Assembly: GCA_964579295.1 (NCBI GenBank)
Contig: CAZOGK010000002.1
Span: 62,001-126,000, forward strand
Direction of reading: 5' to 3'
DNA length: 64,000 nt
From: JAAYYY01 sp964579295
GTDB taxonomy: Bacteria; Chloroflexota; Anaerolineae; Promineifilales; Promineifilaceae
Shown: piece after piece, positions 52,801 to 62,490 of the stretch
Numbering within the stretch: the stretch's first letter is position 1
How the letters are laid out: every line of letters begins with the position of its first letter
Program-made: the position numbers and the translations under genes
The notes under the pieces: generated by a model
Told to the model about the DNA's origin: nothing
What the model saw: only the letters and a program-made list of their open reading frames with translations
The model's database searches: none

Positions 52801-52979
52801 TCGAGCTGGGTCAGCCGCAGTAGATGAAAGCCAAGATCGTCGGTGCAGGCCAGCGCCGGCTGGCGGAAGAGAGGCCAGATGGCGGCAAGGCCCAGCGCCG
52901 CAACCGTCAGGACGGTCAGGAGCGCCTGGCCAGCCCGCCGGCCGGGCCGTGGCTGTTCTTCCCGGCGCGATTCAGCCAT
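49824..52979 (-). CDS. Giant GT-C-like membrane protein with beta-rich C-terminal modules (paralog B)
   Basis: 1,051 residues, same design as its neighbours. The first loop has HLLRLTQLDHLLANGVLYSRWAPD and GYGFPFFNFYAPLAYYL; about 12 spans end near residue 600. The outer part has modules with LFWQAAEPPGDAYEAELRLLG and ELVWRAEQETERNYHVFLHLLGPNG and closes with PTTGWLAGEVIVDERELILP and GDYRLVGGLYEPASGDRL. The last about 100 residues are very similar to those of paralog A even at the DNA level, pointing to recent duplication or gene conversion. It starts 8 bases inside the end of paralog C. Confidence 0.72.
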   Translation of the reverse strand: MAESRREEQPRPGRRAGQALLTVLTVAALGLAAIWPLFRQPALACTDDLGFHLLRLTQLDHLLANGVLYSRWAPDMALGYGFPFFNFYAPLAYYLAALVSALGAGLNLGMRLTFALGILGSGLATYRLARDHFSRPASLAAATAVMYAPYHGYDVYFRGNLAEALAWPFLALALWAMGRLARRGLRPWLPLAALAAAAVLLTHNVFALIFLPLLALYGAAEAWFGRKDEESGDAARRRDRRLQRLATVAGALLLALALAAFFWLPALAEQRYVHIDRLLVPPVFVYWNNFISLRELLALPLTVQPELLNPSPPRGLGLAPLLLALPALAGLWRWRGVRRHQIAFFAAALLVYAFLMTAASEPLWAAVPLLQFVQFPWRLLGPAAICLALLIAASADVLWDAWPGRQRGRWLAAGVACAVLVLSSLFWFDPRTCGGLEAPQIGDVAAYELATDTIGTTAKGEYLPRTVQLYPPQPAPAPGRFAAETLPAGVTLLQAENQPLRATAVLETETPAQITANVFAYPGWRVWVDGEEATVTPEADYGRVTFALPAGRHDVVLSFGETPFRLAADLLSGAAWLALLLLFWRYRPFPGRQHAPAGANGNTGMLLLGLALFGLVAGLLPRVANPFYQGGVPAVQEPREVSYPGGLHWLGFNASREEAIAPDWPARYDLFWTATEAPAANYQSTLHLVDEDGQLWSDKDTARPRDFRAAPPTSQWAAGRVAQDSHLLAPLPGTPPGSYDVHLLLFDQESLQPAGPQDVLVGQLEVGRPERPATVAELQPQYTTGTSWGPLRLLGYNLDRAEAAPGDPFLLTLFWQAAEPPGDAYEAELRLLGPQGETGLQRRMPLVRADFPSDSWQAGDTWRGQHALHLPPGLESGLHRWQLVLCSGTGACRPLGEPLELGALRVEAPARRFDAPDVALPVGARLGDVATLLGATLSADVLRAGETLQVELVWRAEQETERNYHVFLHLLGPNGAVIAQSDGEPASWTRPTTGWLAGEVIVDERELILPDALPPGDYRLVGGLYEPASGDRLLLPDGESAAAIHLFTVAP

Positions 52980-55900
52980 CTCCTACTACCTCAAGCTGTT
53001 CCGTCAGGAACAGGTGATCGGCGGTGGGTAGGCCGGCGGCCGTGACAGGCAACCGCTCCCCGGTCGCCGGGTCGTACAGACCGACGCGCAGGCGGTAGTC
53101 GCCCGGTGCGGCGCCGGCCGGTACGGCCAATGTGTGCGCGTCGTGAATGACCTCGCCCGGCAGCCAGCCGGTGGTGGGGCGGCTGCCGGCTGCGGGCGGC
53201 CCGTCGCTCTGGGTCACGATGGCGCCATCCGGCGCCACCAGATGGACGAAGACGGCATAGTTGGTGCTGGTGAGGCCCGCCGCCTGCCAATAAAGGTCCA
53301 GAGCCAGCTCGGCCCCGGGCGGCAGCCGGGTCGCGCGCACCTCGTAGCCAGCCAGGCGAGCCACGTCGCCAAACCGGGCCGGCGCCGCTTGCGAGGCCGG
53401 CGGCACGTCAAAGGTGCGCGAGGGCGCCGTGAGCAGGACGCTGCCCAGGGTGAGAGGCTCGCCCAGCCGCTTGCCCTCTTCGTCGAGAAGAGACAGCATC
53501 AGCTGGTAACGGCCGCTCTCCAGAGGCGCGCCGTTTTCCGTCGAGGCCGGCGCCAGCAGCGCCCGTTCGTCGCGGATGATAGCGCCGGCCGGCCACTGTG
53601 AAGTGGGGTAACTCGCGCGGCCTGGCGCCCAGCTCATGGCCGTGACGCGCTCGCCGCCATCGGCCACCAGCTCCACTTGGGCGCGGTAGTCGGCCGGCAT
53701 CTCTGCCAGCGCCTGCCAGAAGAAGGTGATGGGCAGCCGCGCGCCCACGTTGGCATTTTGCGGCGGCCCGTCGTAGCCGAGCAGATGGATGGCGCCATCA
53801 GGCGACCAGGCGGCGCTCTGTTGCATGGATAGGGACGCCGGGTCGAGCGCAGCCGTGGCGGGACCGACCTTGACTTCCGCCAACACATAGGCGGCGCCGG
53901 CTACTGGCTGAGTCGTGTCCCGCACGTCGAGGCGGCGGCCGCTGCCCGCTTCGTAGACGCTGAGCAGCAGCCGGTAGGCGCCGGGCGGCGCGCCGGGCAG
54001 GAGCGGCACGCGGTGCACGTCTCGCGCGTACTCGCCGGGCAGCCAGCGCGATGTCGGATAGCCGGCCGGATGGAAGCTGTCCTGCTGCCCATAGCGCCGG
54101 CCCAGCTCGTCGACCAGATGCACGGCGATGCTGTAGTCCGTGTCCAGCGGGCGCTGGGCTCGCCAGTAGAGGGCAATCTCGACCACGCCGTCGGCCGGCG
54201 CCGGCTGCGCGCCGAGGTCATAGCCCATTAACACAAGCTCTTCGCCAAAGGGAACCTGCAGCGGCGTCTGCACGCCGCGCACGCTCTGGCCGTCATAGGC
54301 GGCGCGGACAAAGGGGTGGGGGTAGCGGTCGAGAAGAGCGCTCTTGACGAGGACGAGCAGCAGCCCCAGCGCCAGCAGCGCCGCCAGCGAGCGAGCGCCC
54401 GGCAGGCCCCGGCGTGCGCCCGCCGCAGCCGCCCCCGGCCGCTGCCGGAAGGCGACCGCCGCCAGGGCCAGCAGCCCGGCAAGCGAGGCGTAGCCACTCC
54501 AGCGGCGCACCGGCGTGTCTCCGAAGGAAAGCGCCAGCGTGTGCCGGCCGGCGGGGATCTCGGCGGCCAGCAGTCCGTGTGGGCCGGCCGGCGCTACAGG
54601 CTGCGCCGCGCCGTCGATGGTCAGCTGCCAGCCAGGGAAGTAGTACCAGTGAAAGCCCGCCTGGAAAGGTGTTGCCGTCTCCAGCTCGATAGTGGCGCCG
54701 GTCAGTCCGTAATCGGCGGCGAGGATGGCGGCGCCGGCGGGTAGCGTCTGGCTGTCCAGCCGCGGGATAAGATAGCCTGGCGCGGACGCCTCGTACAGCG
54801 GCAGTAGCGTCTCTGGCGCGGGCAGCGCCGCCGCCTGCACCGGCAGATATTCTCCGGCCGAGGTCGTGCCCAGCCAGCCTGTCTCCGCTTCAAACTGGAT
54901 GACGGCCGCAGGCGTCAGCTCCAGGTCTGCTGGGTAGTCGCCGGGGAAGAGCCAGAACATGCCAAAGCCGCCCAGGAGCAGCAGGCACACGCCCAACTGC
55001 ACCGCGGGCGGGCCCAGCAACCGGCTGGCACCGGCGCCGGCCAGGACGGCCAGCAGCAGGCTCGCCGGGCCGAGGAAGCGCCAGGGAAACTGCACAAAGT
55101 AAAGCAGCGGTAGGCGGTCCCAGAGGATGCGGCTGGCGGGCAGCACCATGAACAGCAGTATGGCAGCGGCCAGAGCCAGCAGCAGGCGTTGGTCCCGCCC
55201 TCCTGCAGGCCAGTGCGAGGCGGGGCCGGGTAAGAAAGCAATGGCCGCGAGAAGCAGCTGCGGAAGACCCAGCCCAAACGCCAGCGACGGGTTCACCTGC
55301 GCCGGGTCGGCGGCGCGCGGCCAGGCCACTATCTCGGCCGGCGTGAGGAAGTTGTTGCCGTAAAAGAAGTCGGCCGGGCCGTAAAGCTGCTCGATCTGCA
55401 CCAGATCGCGCTCCAGGAGCGCCGGCAGCCAGAAGAAAGCCGACAGCAACAGCCCCAGCAAGAGGGCGACGAGGGGATGGAACCGCCGCGACATAGGTTG
55501 CCCCTCGCCGGCCGCCACCGGCCAGGCCAGCAGAAAGATAGCATAGGCGAGGAGGAGGGCGCTGCCGACGAGGGCGAGGATGTTATGGGTGAGAATGAGC
55601 GCCGCGTAGACCAGGGCCAGCCCTAACAGAGAGAGCCGGCTACGGTGGGTGACATGATGGTATAGGGCTGCCAGCGCCAGCGCCAGGAAGGCCAGCCCCC
55701 ATAGCTCGGCCAGCACGCCACGATGGAGCGCGTCGTAGAGGATATAGGGGGCATAGACGGCGGCGAACGCTGCCACCAGCCCGGCGACGGCGCCAAATAG
55801 CGCCCGCGCCCAGGAGTAAACGCCCAGACCCAGTGTGACCAGGGCGAGCGCGTAGCCGAGCTGCAGCGCCGCCGGCACGGAGAAGCCAAGCGCTCGTGGC

Positions 55901-56178
55901 AGCAGCAGTAGATAGTAGCTGAGCGGCGCGTAGTAGTTGAAGAGGGGAAAACCAAAGCCATAGCCCAGGTCAGGCAGCCAGCGCGGAAAGAGGGCGCCGT
56001 GCTGCACGGCCCGCTCCAGCTCGACCAGGCGGTAGACGTGCAGCAGGCCGTCGGCGCGCCACGGTAGATGACCGGCAAGCAGGGGCTGGACGGCCAGCAG
56101 CATGCCGGCGAGCAGGGCAGCCGCCATGAGCCAAAAGCCCCGGGGCGAGGTGGGATGGGCGTCCGTGTGTTCGTTCAT
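52972..56178 (-). CDS. Giant GT-C-like membrane protein with beta-rich C-terminal modules (paralog C)
   Basis: 1,068 residues. The first loop reads HVYRLVELERAVQHGALFPRW and GYGFGFPLFNYYAPLSYYL. Membrane part to about residue 620, then three or more beta modules (IALYWRAQRPLDTDYSIAVHL, ITFFWQALAEMPADYRAQVEL, LDLYWQAAGLTSTNYAVFVHL), each beginning with a Tyr/Phe-Trp-x-Ala pattern. It ends GDYRLRVGLYDPATGERL. It is first in the tandem triplet after the GT2 gene. I start it at the ATG at 56178 (AGGAG close upstream); a GTG 36 bases earlier has no ribosome site. Confidence 0.72.
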   Translation of the reverse strand: MNEHTDAHPTSPRGFWLMAAALLAGMLLAVQPLLAGHLPWRADGLLHVYRLVELERAVQHGALFPRWLPDLGYGFGFPLFNYYAPLSYYLLLLPRALGFSVPAALQLGYALALVTLGLGVYSWARALFGAVAGLVAAFAAVYAPYILYDALHRGVLAELWGLAFLALALAALYHHVTHRSRLSLLGLALVYAALILTHNILALVGSALLLAYAIFLLAWPVAAGEGQPMSRRFHPLVALLLGLLLSAFFWLPALLERDLVQIEQLYGPADFFYGNNFLTPAEIVAWPRAADPAQVNPSLAFGLGLPQLLLAAIAFLPGPASHWPAGGRDQRLLLALAAAILLFMVLPASRILWDRLPLLYFVQFPWRFLGPASLLLAVLAGAGASRLLGPPAVQLGVCLLLLGGFGMFWLFPGDYPADLELTPAAVIQFEAETGWLGTTSAGEYLPVQAAALPAPETLLPLYEASAPGYLIPRLDSQTLPAGAAILAADYGLTGATIELETATPFQAGFHWYYFPGWQLTIDGAAQPVAPAGPHGLLAAEIPAGRHTLALSFGDTPVRRWSGYASLAGLLALAAVAFRQRPGAAAAGARRGLPGARSLAALLALGLLLVLVKSALLDRYPHPFVRAAYDGQSVRGVQTPLQVPFGEELVLMGYDLGAQPAPADGVVEIALYWRAQRPLDTDYSIAVHLVDELGRRYGQQDSFHPAGYPTSRWLPGEYARDVHRVPLLPGAPPGAYRLLLSVYEAGSGRRLDVRDTTQPVAGAAYVLAEVKVGPATAALDPASLSMQQSAAWSPDGAIHLLGYDGPPQNANVGARLPITFFWQALAEMPADYRAQVELVADGGERVTAMSWAPGRASYPTSQWPAGAIIRDERALLAPASTENGAPLESGRYQLMLSLLDEEGKRLGEPLTLGSVLLTAPSRTFDVPPASQAAPARFGDVARLAGYEVRATRLPPGAELALDLYWQAAGLTSTNYAVFVHLVAPDGAIVTQSDGPPAAGSRPTTGWLPGEVIHDAHTLAVPAGAAPGDYRLRVGLYDPATGERLPVTAAGLPTADHLFLTEQLEVVGDG

Positions 56179-56228
56179 GCGCTCCTGGTTGGCGACGGCA
56201 AGCGGCTGGCCCACCTCGGCGCCCCCGC

Positions 56229-57311
56229 TCAGTGGAGAGAAACAGGCTCTTCGGGCGCGCTACGTCGTGGCGGCGCTTCCCTGGCCGGAGCGCGACCCGG
56301 TAGCCCGCCGCTGCCCTGGGCGATCACGTCGCGGATGTAGTAGACGGGCTTGCCCTGGCTCTCGTAATAGGTGCGCACGACCAGCTCGGCGAGCAGGCCC
56401 ATCACCAGGAACTGGATGCCAATGAGGATGAGGAGCGCGGCGAGGAGCAGCAGCGGCCGGTCGCCAATCTGGACGGCGTGGAAGCCGGCCCAGCCGCCGC
56501 GAACGCCGCCCCAGAGCTTAAGCAGGGTCAGGTAGAGGCCAATGAGACTGCCCAGCCCGCCGGCGACGATGCCAATCCCACCCAGGAGATGCATTGGGCG
56601 ATCGCTGTAACGCCGCAGGAACAGAACGGTAATCAGGTCGAGGATGACGCGGAAGGTGCGCGAGAGACCATATTTGGAATCGCCGGCCACGCGGGGGCGA
56701 TGGCTGACCGGCGCTTCGGCCATGCGGAAGCCGGCGAAGCTGACCATCTCCGGGATAAAGCGGTGCATCTCGCCGTATAGGTGCAGCTGAGCGACGACGG
56801 GCGCGCGGAAGGCGCGCAGCGAGCAGCCGCGATCGTGGAGCCTCACGCCGCTGCTGCGCGCTATCAGCCAGTTAGCCAGCCGCGATGGGAACTTGCGCCG
56901 CAACAGGCCATCCTGCCGCTTGACGCGCCAGCCGTTGACGACGTCGTAGCCTTCGTTCAGCTTCTCTAACAGTGCGGGGATGTCGGCCGGGTCGTTTTGG
57001 CGATCGGCGTCGAGGGTAACAATGATGTCGCCGCGCGCGTGGTCGAAGCCGGCGGCAAAGGCGGCCGTCTGGCCGAAATTGCGGCGGAAGCGGACGGCGA
57101 CGACGCGCGGCTCTTCCTGGGCCAGCTCGGCGAGCAGGGCGTCGCTGCCATCCTGGCTGCCGTCGTCGACGAAGATGACCTCGTAGGCCAGCGCTTCAGC
57201 GGCCAGGGCCTGCCGGATTTCATCCAGCAGCGAGCGCAGATTCGCTACCTCGTTGTAGACGGGAATGACGAGGCTGAGGTCGATCCCCGTGTCGGCTTCT
57301 TGCTGCTGCAT
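56229..57311 (-). CDS. Polyprenyl-phosphate glycosyltransferase (GT2, GtrB/ArnC-like)
   Basis: 360 residues. An N-terminal GT-A domain has LSLVIPVYNEVANLRSLL, VIFVDDGSQDGS, NFGQTAAFAAGFDHA and the metal site TLDADRQNDP, then DRGCSLRAFR and the basic RPRVAGDSKYGLSR loop. Two membrane spans (about 250-275 and 290-320) follow. This architecture is that of GtrB, ArnC and DPM enzymes that load a sugar on undecaprenyl phosphate on the inner face. It heads the minus-strand operon with the three GT-C-like proteins, the natural users of such donors. Confidence 0.9.
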   Translation of the reverse strand: MQQQEADTGIDLSLVIPVYNEVANLRSLLDEIRQALAAEALAYEVIFVDDGSQDGSDALLAELAQEEPRVVAVRFRRNFGQTAAFAAGFDHARGDIIVTLDADRQNDPADIPALLEKLNEGYDVVNGWRVKRQDGLLRRKFPSRLANWLIARSSGVRLHDRGCSLRAFRAPVVAQLHLYGEMHRFIPEMVSFAGFRMAEAPVSHRPRVAGDSKYGLSRTFRVILDLITVLFLRRYSDRPMHLLGGIGIVAGGLGSLIGLYLTLLKLWGGVRGGWAGFHAVQIGDRPLLLLAALLILIGIQFLVMGLLAELVVRTYYESQGKPVYYIRDVIAQGSGGLPGRAPAREAPPRRSAPEEPVSLH

Positions 57312-57363
57312 AAGGAGCGATTCTAGTCGGCGCGCCGGCCGACGGCAAGGCAGACGGCGCGCT

Positions 57364-57684
57364 TCACGAGGCTTCCGGCTCGCCGCTTTCCGCCTGCAGA
57401 CCGGCGACCGTGATTCGCAGGCGATAGACGCCCTTAAAGTCGTCGGGGTCGGCCGCCTGTCCTTTGCGCAGGATCACGATCAAGCCTTCGTGGGCGAGCT
57501 GGCGCGCTGCCAGACGAATGCGCCCGGTCAGAGTCTGCCAGTGGTTGGGCAAAATGGCGATGGCGACGTCCTCTGGCCGGACGCGGCCTTCTGGGCCGGC
57601 CGCGCGCGCCAGCGCCAGGATAGTCTCGCGTACTTCGCCGTCACTGACTCGCCGTGGTTTCTTATCAGGGTCGGGTTGGGCCAT
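57364..57684 (-). CDS. DUF3253-family small protein
   Basis: 106 residues, a winged-helix-like fold by pattern: EVRETILALARAAGPEGRVRPEDVAIAILP, then WQTLTGRIRLAARQLAHEGLIVILRKGQAADPDDFKGVYRLRI. This matches the DUF3253 family, whose function is unknown but whose shape suggests DNA or RNA binding. Two adjacent ATG codons exist; the one at 57684 has GAGG 5 bases upstream. It lies 52 bases upstream of the GT2 gene on the same strand, so it may head that operon. Confidence 0.8.
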   Translation of the reverse strand: MAQPDPDKKPRRVSDGEVRETILALARAAGPEGRVRPEDVAIAILPNHWQTLTGRIRLAARQLAHEGLIVILRKGQAADPDDFKGVYRLRITVAGLQAESGEPEAS

Positions 57685-57856
57685 CATTACCTCAGTAGGC
57701 CGGCGCGCCGGCGCCGTGGTTTGCGACTGGCGCATCTTAATCCGAAAAGCAGAAATGCTCAACCGTGGCGGTTCATTTCGTCAAAAACGCGTGGCACAGA
57801 AGGCCCAGGGCGTGTACGATTCTGGCAGGGCGCAGCGATAGCAGCTGGGCCCGCCG

Positions 57857-58825
57857 ATGCCAGAGGCAGCCTCCATGCAGGTAAGCGTCATCACTACCGT
57901 CAAGAATGAAGGGCGCGCAGTCCGGCCGTTGCTGGACGCGCTGCTGCAGCAGACGCGCCGGCCGGATCAGGTTGTGGTGGTCGATGGCGGCTCCACCGAC
58001 GACACTGTAGCCATCCTGCGCGAATATGAGAAATGGCTACCGCTGACCGTCATAGAGGCGCCGGGCAGCAACATCAGCGCCGGGCGCAACCGCGCTATTG
58101 CCGCCGCGGCCGGCCCCATCATCGCCGCCACCGACGCTGGCGTCGTGCTCTCGCCGCTCTGGCTGGAAGAGCTGGTGCGGCCCATCGAGCGCGACGGCGT
58201 ATCGGTCGTCGCCGGTTGGTTCGAGCCCGATCCCTATACCGATTTTGAAGTGGTGCTGGGCGCGACGGTGCTGCCTACCCTGGGCGAAATCAAGCCAGAG
58301 CGCTTCCTGCCTTCCAGCCGCTCGGTTGCCTTCCTGAAGTCAGCCTGGGAAGCGGCCGGTGGCTACCCGGAATGGCTGGATTACAGCGAGGATCTGGTCT
58401 TCGATCTGGCGCTGCGTGAGCGTTTTGGCCCGTTTACCTTTGCGCCCCGCGCCGTCGCCTACTTCCGGCCGCGCTCCACCCTGCGCGCCTTCTTCCGCCA
58501 GTACTATCTCTATGGCCGCGGTGACGGCAAGGCGAATCTCTGGTCCAAACGGCACGCGGTGCGCTATGCTACCTATCTGGCGGCGCTACCGGCGCTGCTG
58601 CGCGCTATTTGGCGCGGGCAGTGGCGTGGCTGGCTTGGCCTTCTGGCCGGGGTCGTGGCCTATAGCGCCCGCCCGCTGCGCCGACTCTGGCCGGTCACCT
58701 GGGGCTGGCGCCCGCCATCGCGCCTGCGCGCGATCGCCATGATTCCCATCATCCGTTTCACCGGGGACGTAGCCAAGATGGCCGGCTATCCGGTGGGAAG
58801 CTGGTGGCGCTGGCGCAACCGTTAG
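57857..58825 (+). CDS. GT2-family glycosyltransferase
   Basis: 322 residues. GT-A fold: VSVITTVKNEGRAVRPLLDALLQQTRRPDQVVVVDGGSTDDTV, GSNISAGRNRAIAAAAGPIIAATDAG with the acidic metal site in TDAG, and the acceptor-side DYSEDLVFDLALRERFG. The C-terminal part (about 230-300) is basic and aromatic with one or two weak membrane-associated helices. Sugar and acceptor unknown. It is transcribed divergently from the DUF3253-GT2-GT-C group, and is probably part of the same surface-glycan locus. ATG at 57875 is an alternative start. Confidence 0.87.
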   Translation: MPEAASMQVSVITTVKNEGRAVRPLLDALLQQTRRPDQVVVVDGGSTDDTVAILREYEKWLPLTVIEAPGSNISAGRNRAIAAAAGPIIAATDAGVVLSPLWLEELVRPIERDGVSVVAGWFEPDPYTDFEVVLGATVLPTLGEIKPERFLPSSRSVAFLKSAWEAAGGYPEWLDYSEDLVFDLALRERFGPFTFAPRAVAYFRPRSTLRAFFRQYYLYGRGDGKANLWSKRHAVRYATYLAALPALLRAIWRGQWRGWLGLLAGVVAYSARPLRRLWPVTWGWRPPSRLRAIAMIPIIRFTGDVAKMAGYPVGSWWRWRNR

Positions 58826-58843
58826 CCAGATCTTAGTATTTAT

Positions 58844-58861
58844 GGCCTGCCGGCGCAGGCC
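58844..58861 (+). terminator. Hairpin after the GT2 gene
   Basis: GGCCTGC (58844-58850) with GCAGGCC (58855-58861), 4-base loop, no T-run; weak terminator. A TACACT -10-like box follows at 58865-58870. Confidence 0.4.
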
Positions 58862-58943
58862 AGCTACACTGGTAGTGCGTGGCCGGGGCCCTCGCCGGCC
58901 GGGAAGAAGCTGAGAGCCATAGCGGCAGCCGCCGAACAGTTAG

Positions 58944-60161
58944 ATGATTATTGAACGACGCCCACCTCGTTATCCGCGCCGCGGCCCGTCCTGCACCCTG
59001 ATGCTGGTCGTCGCCTCGGCTATGGTTGTTCTCGTCTACCTGATCATCAACCGCGAAGAGGTGCGCACCGCCATTGTCCCCACGCCGACGCCGCAGCCGA
59101 CCCGCTCGGCGGCCGAGTATGCCACCAGCGCCGCTCTCTACCGCCGTGACGCCGAGTATGAGGCGGCCATTGAGGCCTACGAGCAGGCGATTACCCTCGA
59201 CCCGGGCAACGTGCGCTATTATCTGGATCTGATCGATCTGCTAAACACGGCCGGCCAGCCGGAAGAGGCGCTGCAGCGAGCGGAGCAGGCAAAGGTGCTG
59301 GCGCCCGACGTGCCGCAGGTGTGGGCGGCCATGTCTTCCGCCTATCTGGCAAACGCTAACCGGCTTAACGAAACTGGCGACCCGACTGGCGCTGGCCTGC
59401 AGTACCAGCAGGCTGTGAACGCGGCCGAGGAAGCGACTGGGCTCGATCCCAATACGGCCGAAGCCTACGCTTACATGGCCCAGGCGCTGGCCCGGCTGGG
59501 CCCGGAACGCTATGCCGAAGCGATGGAATATGCCTCCCTGGCCGTCGATCTGGCGCCCGATAGCCCCATTACACGCCGCGCTATGGCCCGGCTTTACGAG
59601 CTGCACGCGCGCTACGACAATGCCATCGAGGAGTACCTGATCGCGCTCGACGCCAATCCCAACTTGATCGACATGCGCATCGACCTGGCCTACCTCTACT
59701 TCTTTACTGAGCGCCGGCAGCAGGGCATTCTTACGCTGCAGGAAGTTCTGGAGCTCGATCCGACCAACGCGGCCGCCTACGATGGACTGGGCTACTTCTA
59801 TTTCGTGCTCGGCCAATACCCACGCGCCGAGGAAAACGCCTATCAAGCGGTGCAGCTTGACCCGGCCATGACGCGCGCCCACGCCCACCTCGGCGCAGCC
59901 TATTTCCAGCAGTTTAAATACGATACGGCCATCGAGGAGCTGGAAATCGCCGTCAACGATTACGAGACGGTTAACACGGCCAATGCCACCTATTTCAACA
60001 TGCTGGGCCAGGCTTACTATTTCCAGAATCGCTGCCCCGAGGCTATTCCGATATTCGAGCGCGTCATCCAGGGGGCCGCCAACGTGGACCCCTTTGTGGT
60101 CGGCGTGGCCCAGGAATATCGCGATCTGTGCCGCACGCAGCAGCTGGGCGATGGGTCGTAA
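58944..60161 (+). CDS. Membrane-anchored TPR-repeat protein
   Basis: 405 residues. A short basic start (RRPPRYPRRGP) is followed by one span (about 16-33), a Pro/Thr linker (PTPTPQPTRS), and about nine TPR units to the end. Typical units include YRRDAEYEAAIEAYEQAITLDPGN, AMEYASLAVDLAPDSPITRRAMARLYELHARYDNAIEEYLIALDANPN and AYDGLGYFYFVLGQYPRAEENAYQAVQLDPAM. Positive-inside reasoning puts the repeats outside the cytoplasm. It should act as a protein-protein scaffold; partner unknown. No ribosome site is visible before the ATG. Confidence 0.82.
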   Translation: MIIERRPPRYPRRGPSCTLMLVVASAMVVLVYLIINREEVRTAIVPTPTPQPTRSAAEYATSAALYRRDAEYEAAIEAYEQAITLDPGNVRYYLDLIDLLNTAGQPEEALQRAEQAKVLAPDVPQVWAAMSSAYLANANRLNETGDPTGAGLQYQQAVNAAEEATGLDPNTAEAYAYMAQALARLGPERYAEAMEYASLAVDLAPDSPITRRAMARLYELHARYDNAIEEYLIALDANPNLIDMRIDLAYLYFFTERRQQGILTLQEVLELDPTNAAAYDGLGYFYFVLGQYPRAEENAYQAVQLDPAMTRAHAHLGAAYFQQFKYDTAIEELEIAVNDYETVNTANATYFNMLGQAYYFQNRCPEAIPIFERVIQGAANVDPFVVGVAQEYRDLCRTQQLGDGS

Positions 60162-60191
60162 GGGCGGGCGCAAATTCCCCGCAGCAGGCCG

Positions 60192-60218
60192 TTAGCACTC
60201 CCCACTATTCTCTGCTAG
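60192..60218 (+). promoter_or_regulatory. Degenerate CIRCE-like element
   Basis: An exact left half TTAGCACTC (60192-60200), 9-base spacer, and a right half CTCTGCTAG that matches GAGTGCTAA at 5 of 9 positions. It lies just upstream of the groES -35 box. Confidence 0.4.
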
Positions 60219-60225
60219 AATTATC

Positions 60226-60253
60226 TTGACATCGGGGGAAAGCATGCTACAAT
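60226..60253 (+). promoter_or_regulatory. groESL promoter
   Basis: TTGACA (60226-60231), 16-base spacer, TACAAT (60248-60253). Transcription start expected near 60260, right before the CIRCE operator. Confidence 0.88.
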
Positions 60254-60265
60254 CTCAGTAGCTAA

Positions 60266-60292
60266 TTAGCACTCTGGCCGCTAGAGTGCTAA
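60266..60292 (+). promoter_or_regulatory. CIRCE operator (HrcA binding site)
   Basis: Exact inverted repeat TTAGCACTC-N9-GAGTGCTAA in the groESL leader. HrcA repressor, whose folding depends on GroEL, binds it and is released by heat stress. It predicts an hrcA gene elsewhere in the genome. Confidence 0.97.
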
Positions 60293-60341
60293 AATATTGC
60301 ATACAGACCCACCTGAACAGATATAAAGGAGAGTAGCACAG

Positions 60342-60629
60342 ATGAAGCTCAAGCCGCTTGGTGATCGGTTGGTTGTCAAACCGAATGAGACTGAAGAGAC
60401 CACCGCTTCTGGCATCATCCTTCCAGAGACAGCCAAAGAGAAGCCGCAGCAGGGCGAGGTACTGGCGGTAGGCCCTGGTCGTCGTGACGAAGACGGGGAT
60501 CGCATCGACATGGATGTCGCTGTCGGCGATGTCGTGCTTTATGCCAAGTACGCCGGGACCGAGATTAAGGTGGACGGCGACAAACTGCTCATCCTCAAAG
60601 AATCAGACGTACTGGCGATTGTCGAATAG
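60342..60629 (+). CDS. groES: Co-chaperonin GroES
   Basis: Seven-fold lid of the GroEL folding chamber. 95 residues, full length: KLKPLGDRLVVKPNETEETTASGIILPETAKEKPQ (core strand and mobile loop), VAVGDVVLYAKYAGTEIKVDGDKLLILKESDVLAIVE. GGAGAG lies 10 bases before ATG. It is cotranscribed with groEL 46 bases downstream under promoter and CIRCE control. Confidence 0.99.
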   Translation: MKLKPLGDRLVVKPNETEETTASGIILPETAKEKPQQGEVLAVGPGRRDEDGDRIDMDVAVGDVVLYAKYAGTEIKVDGDKLLILKESDVLAIVE

Positions 60630-60675
60630 TAACGCCTGACAACCCCCAAGAACGACTATTAGGAGAGACGATATC

Positions 60676-62328
<1,653 letters not shown>

Positions 62329-62358
62329 GCCCCACTTTTCTAGTAGGTAGCAAATGGC

Positions 62359-62391
62359 AAGACCCCTCGCAAGAGGGGTCTTTTCTTTTTC
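62359..62391 (+). terminator. Rho-independent terminator of groESL
   Basis: Stem AAGACCCCTC (62359-62368) with GAGGGGTCTT (62373-62382), GCAA tetraloop, then a T-rich run. Confidence 0.95.
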
Positions 62392-62490
62392 CCGCCCGTT
62401 TTGTACACTAACGACATCTGACCGGGCCGCTGAGCGTGACCGTCATTGGTCGCTCCGCGATGGGCGTACAGGCGAGTGAAGAGGGCTATT

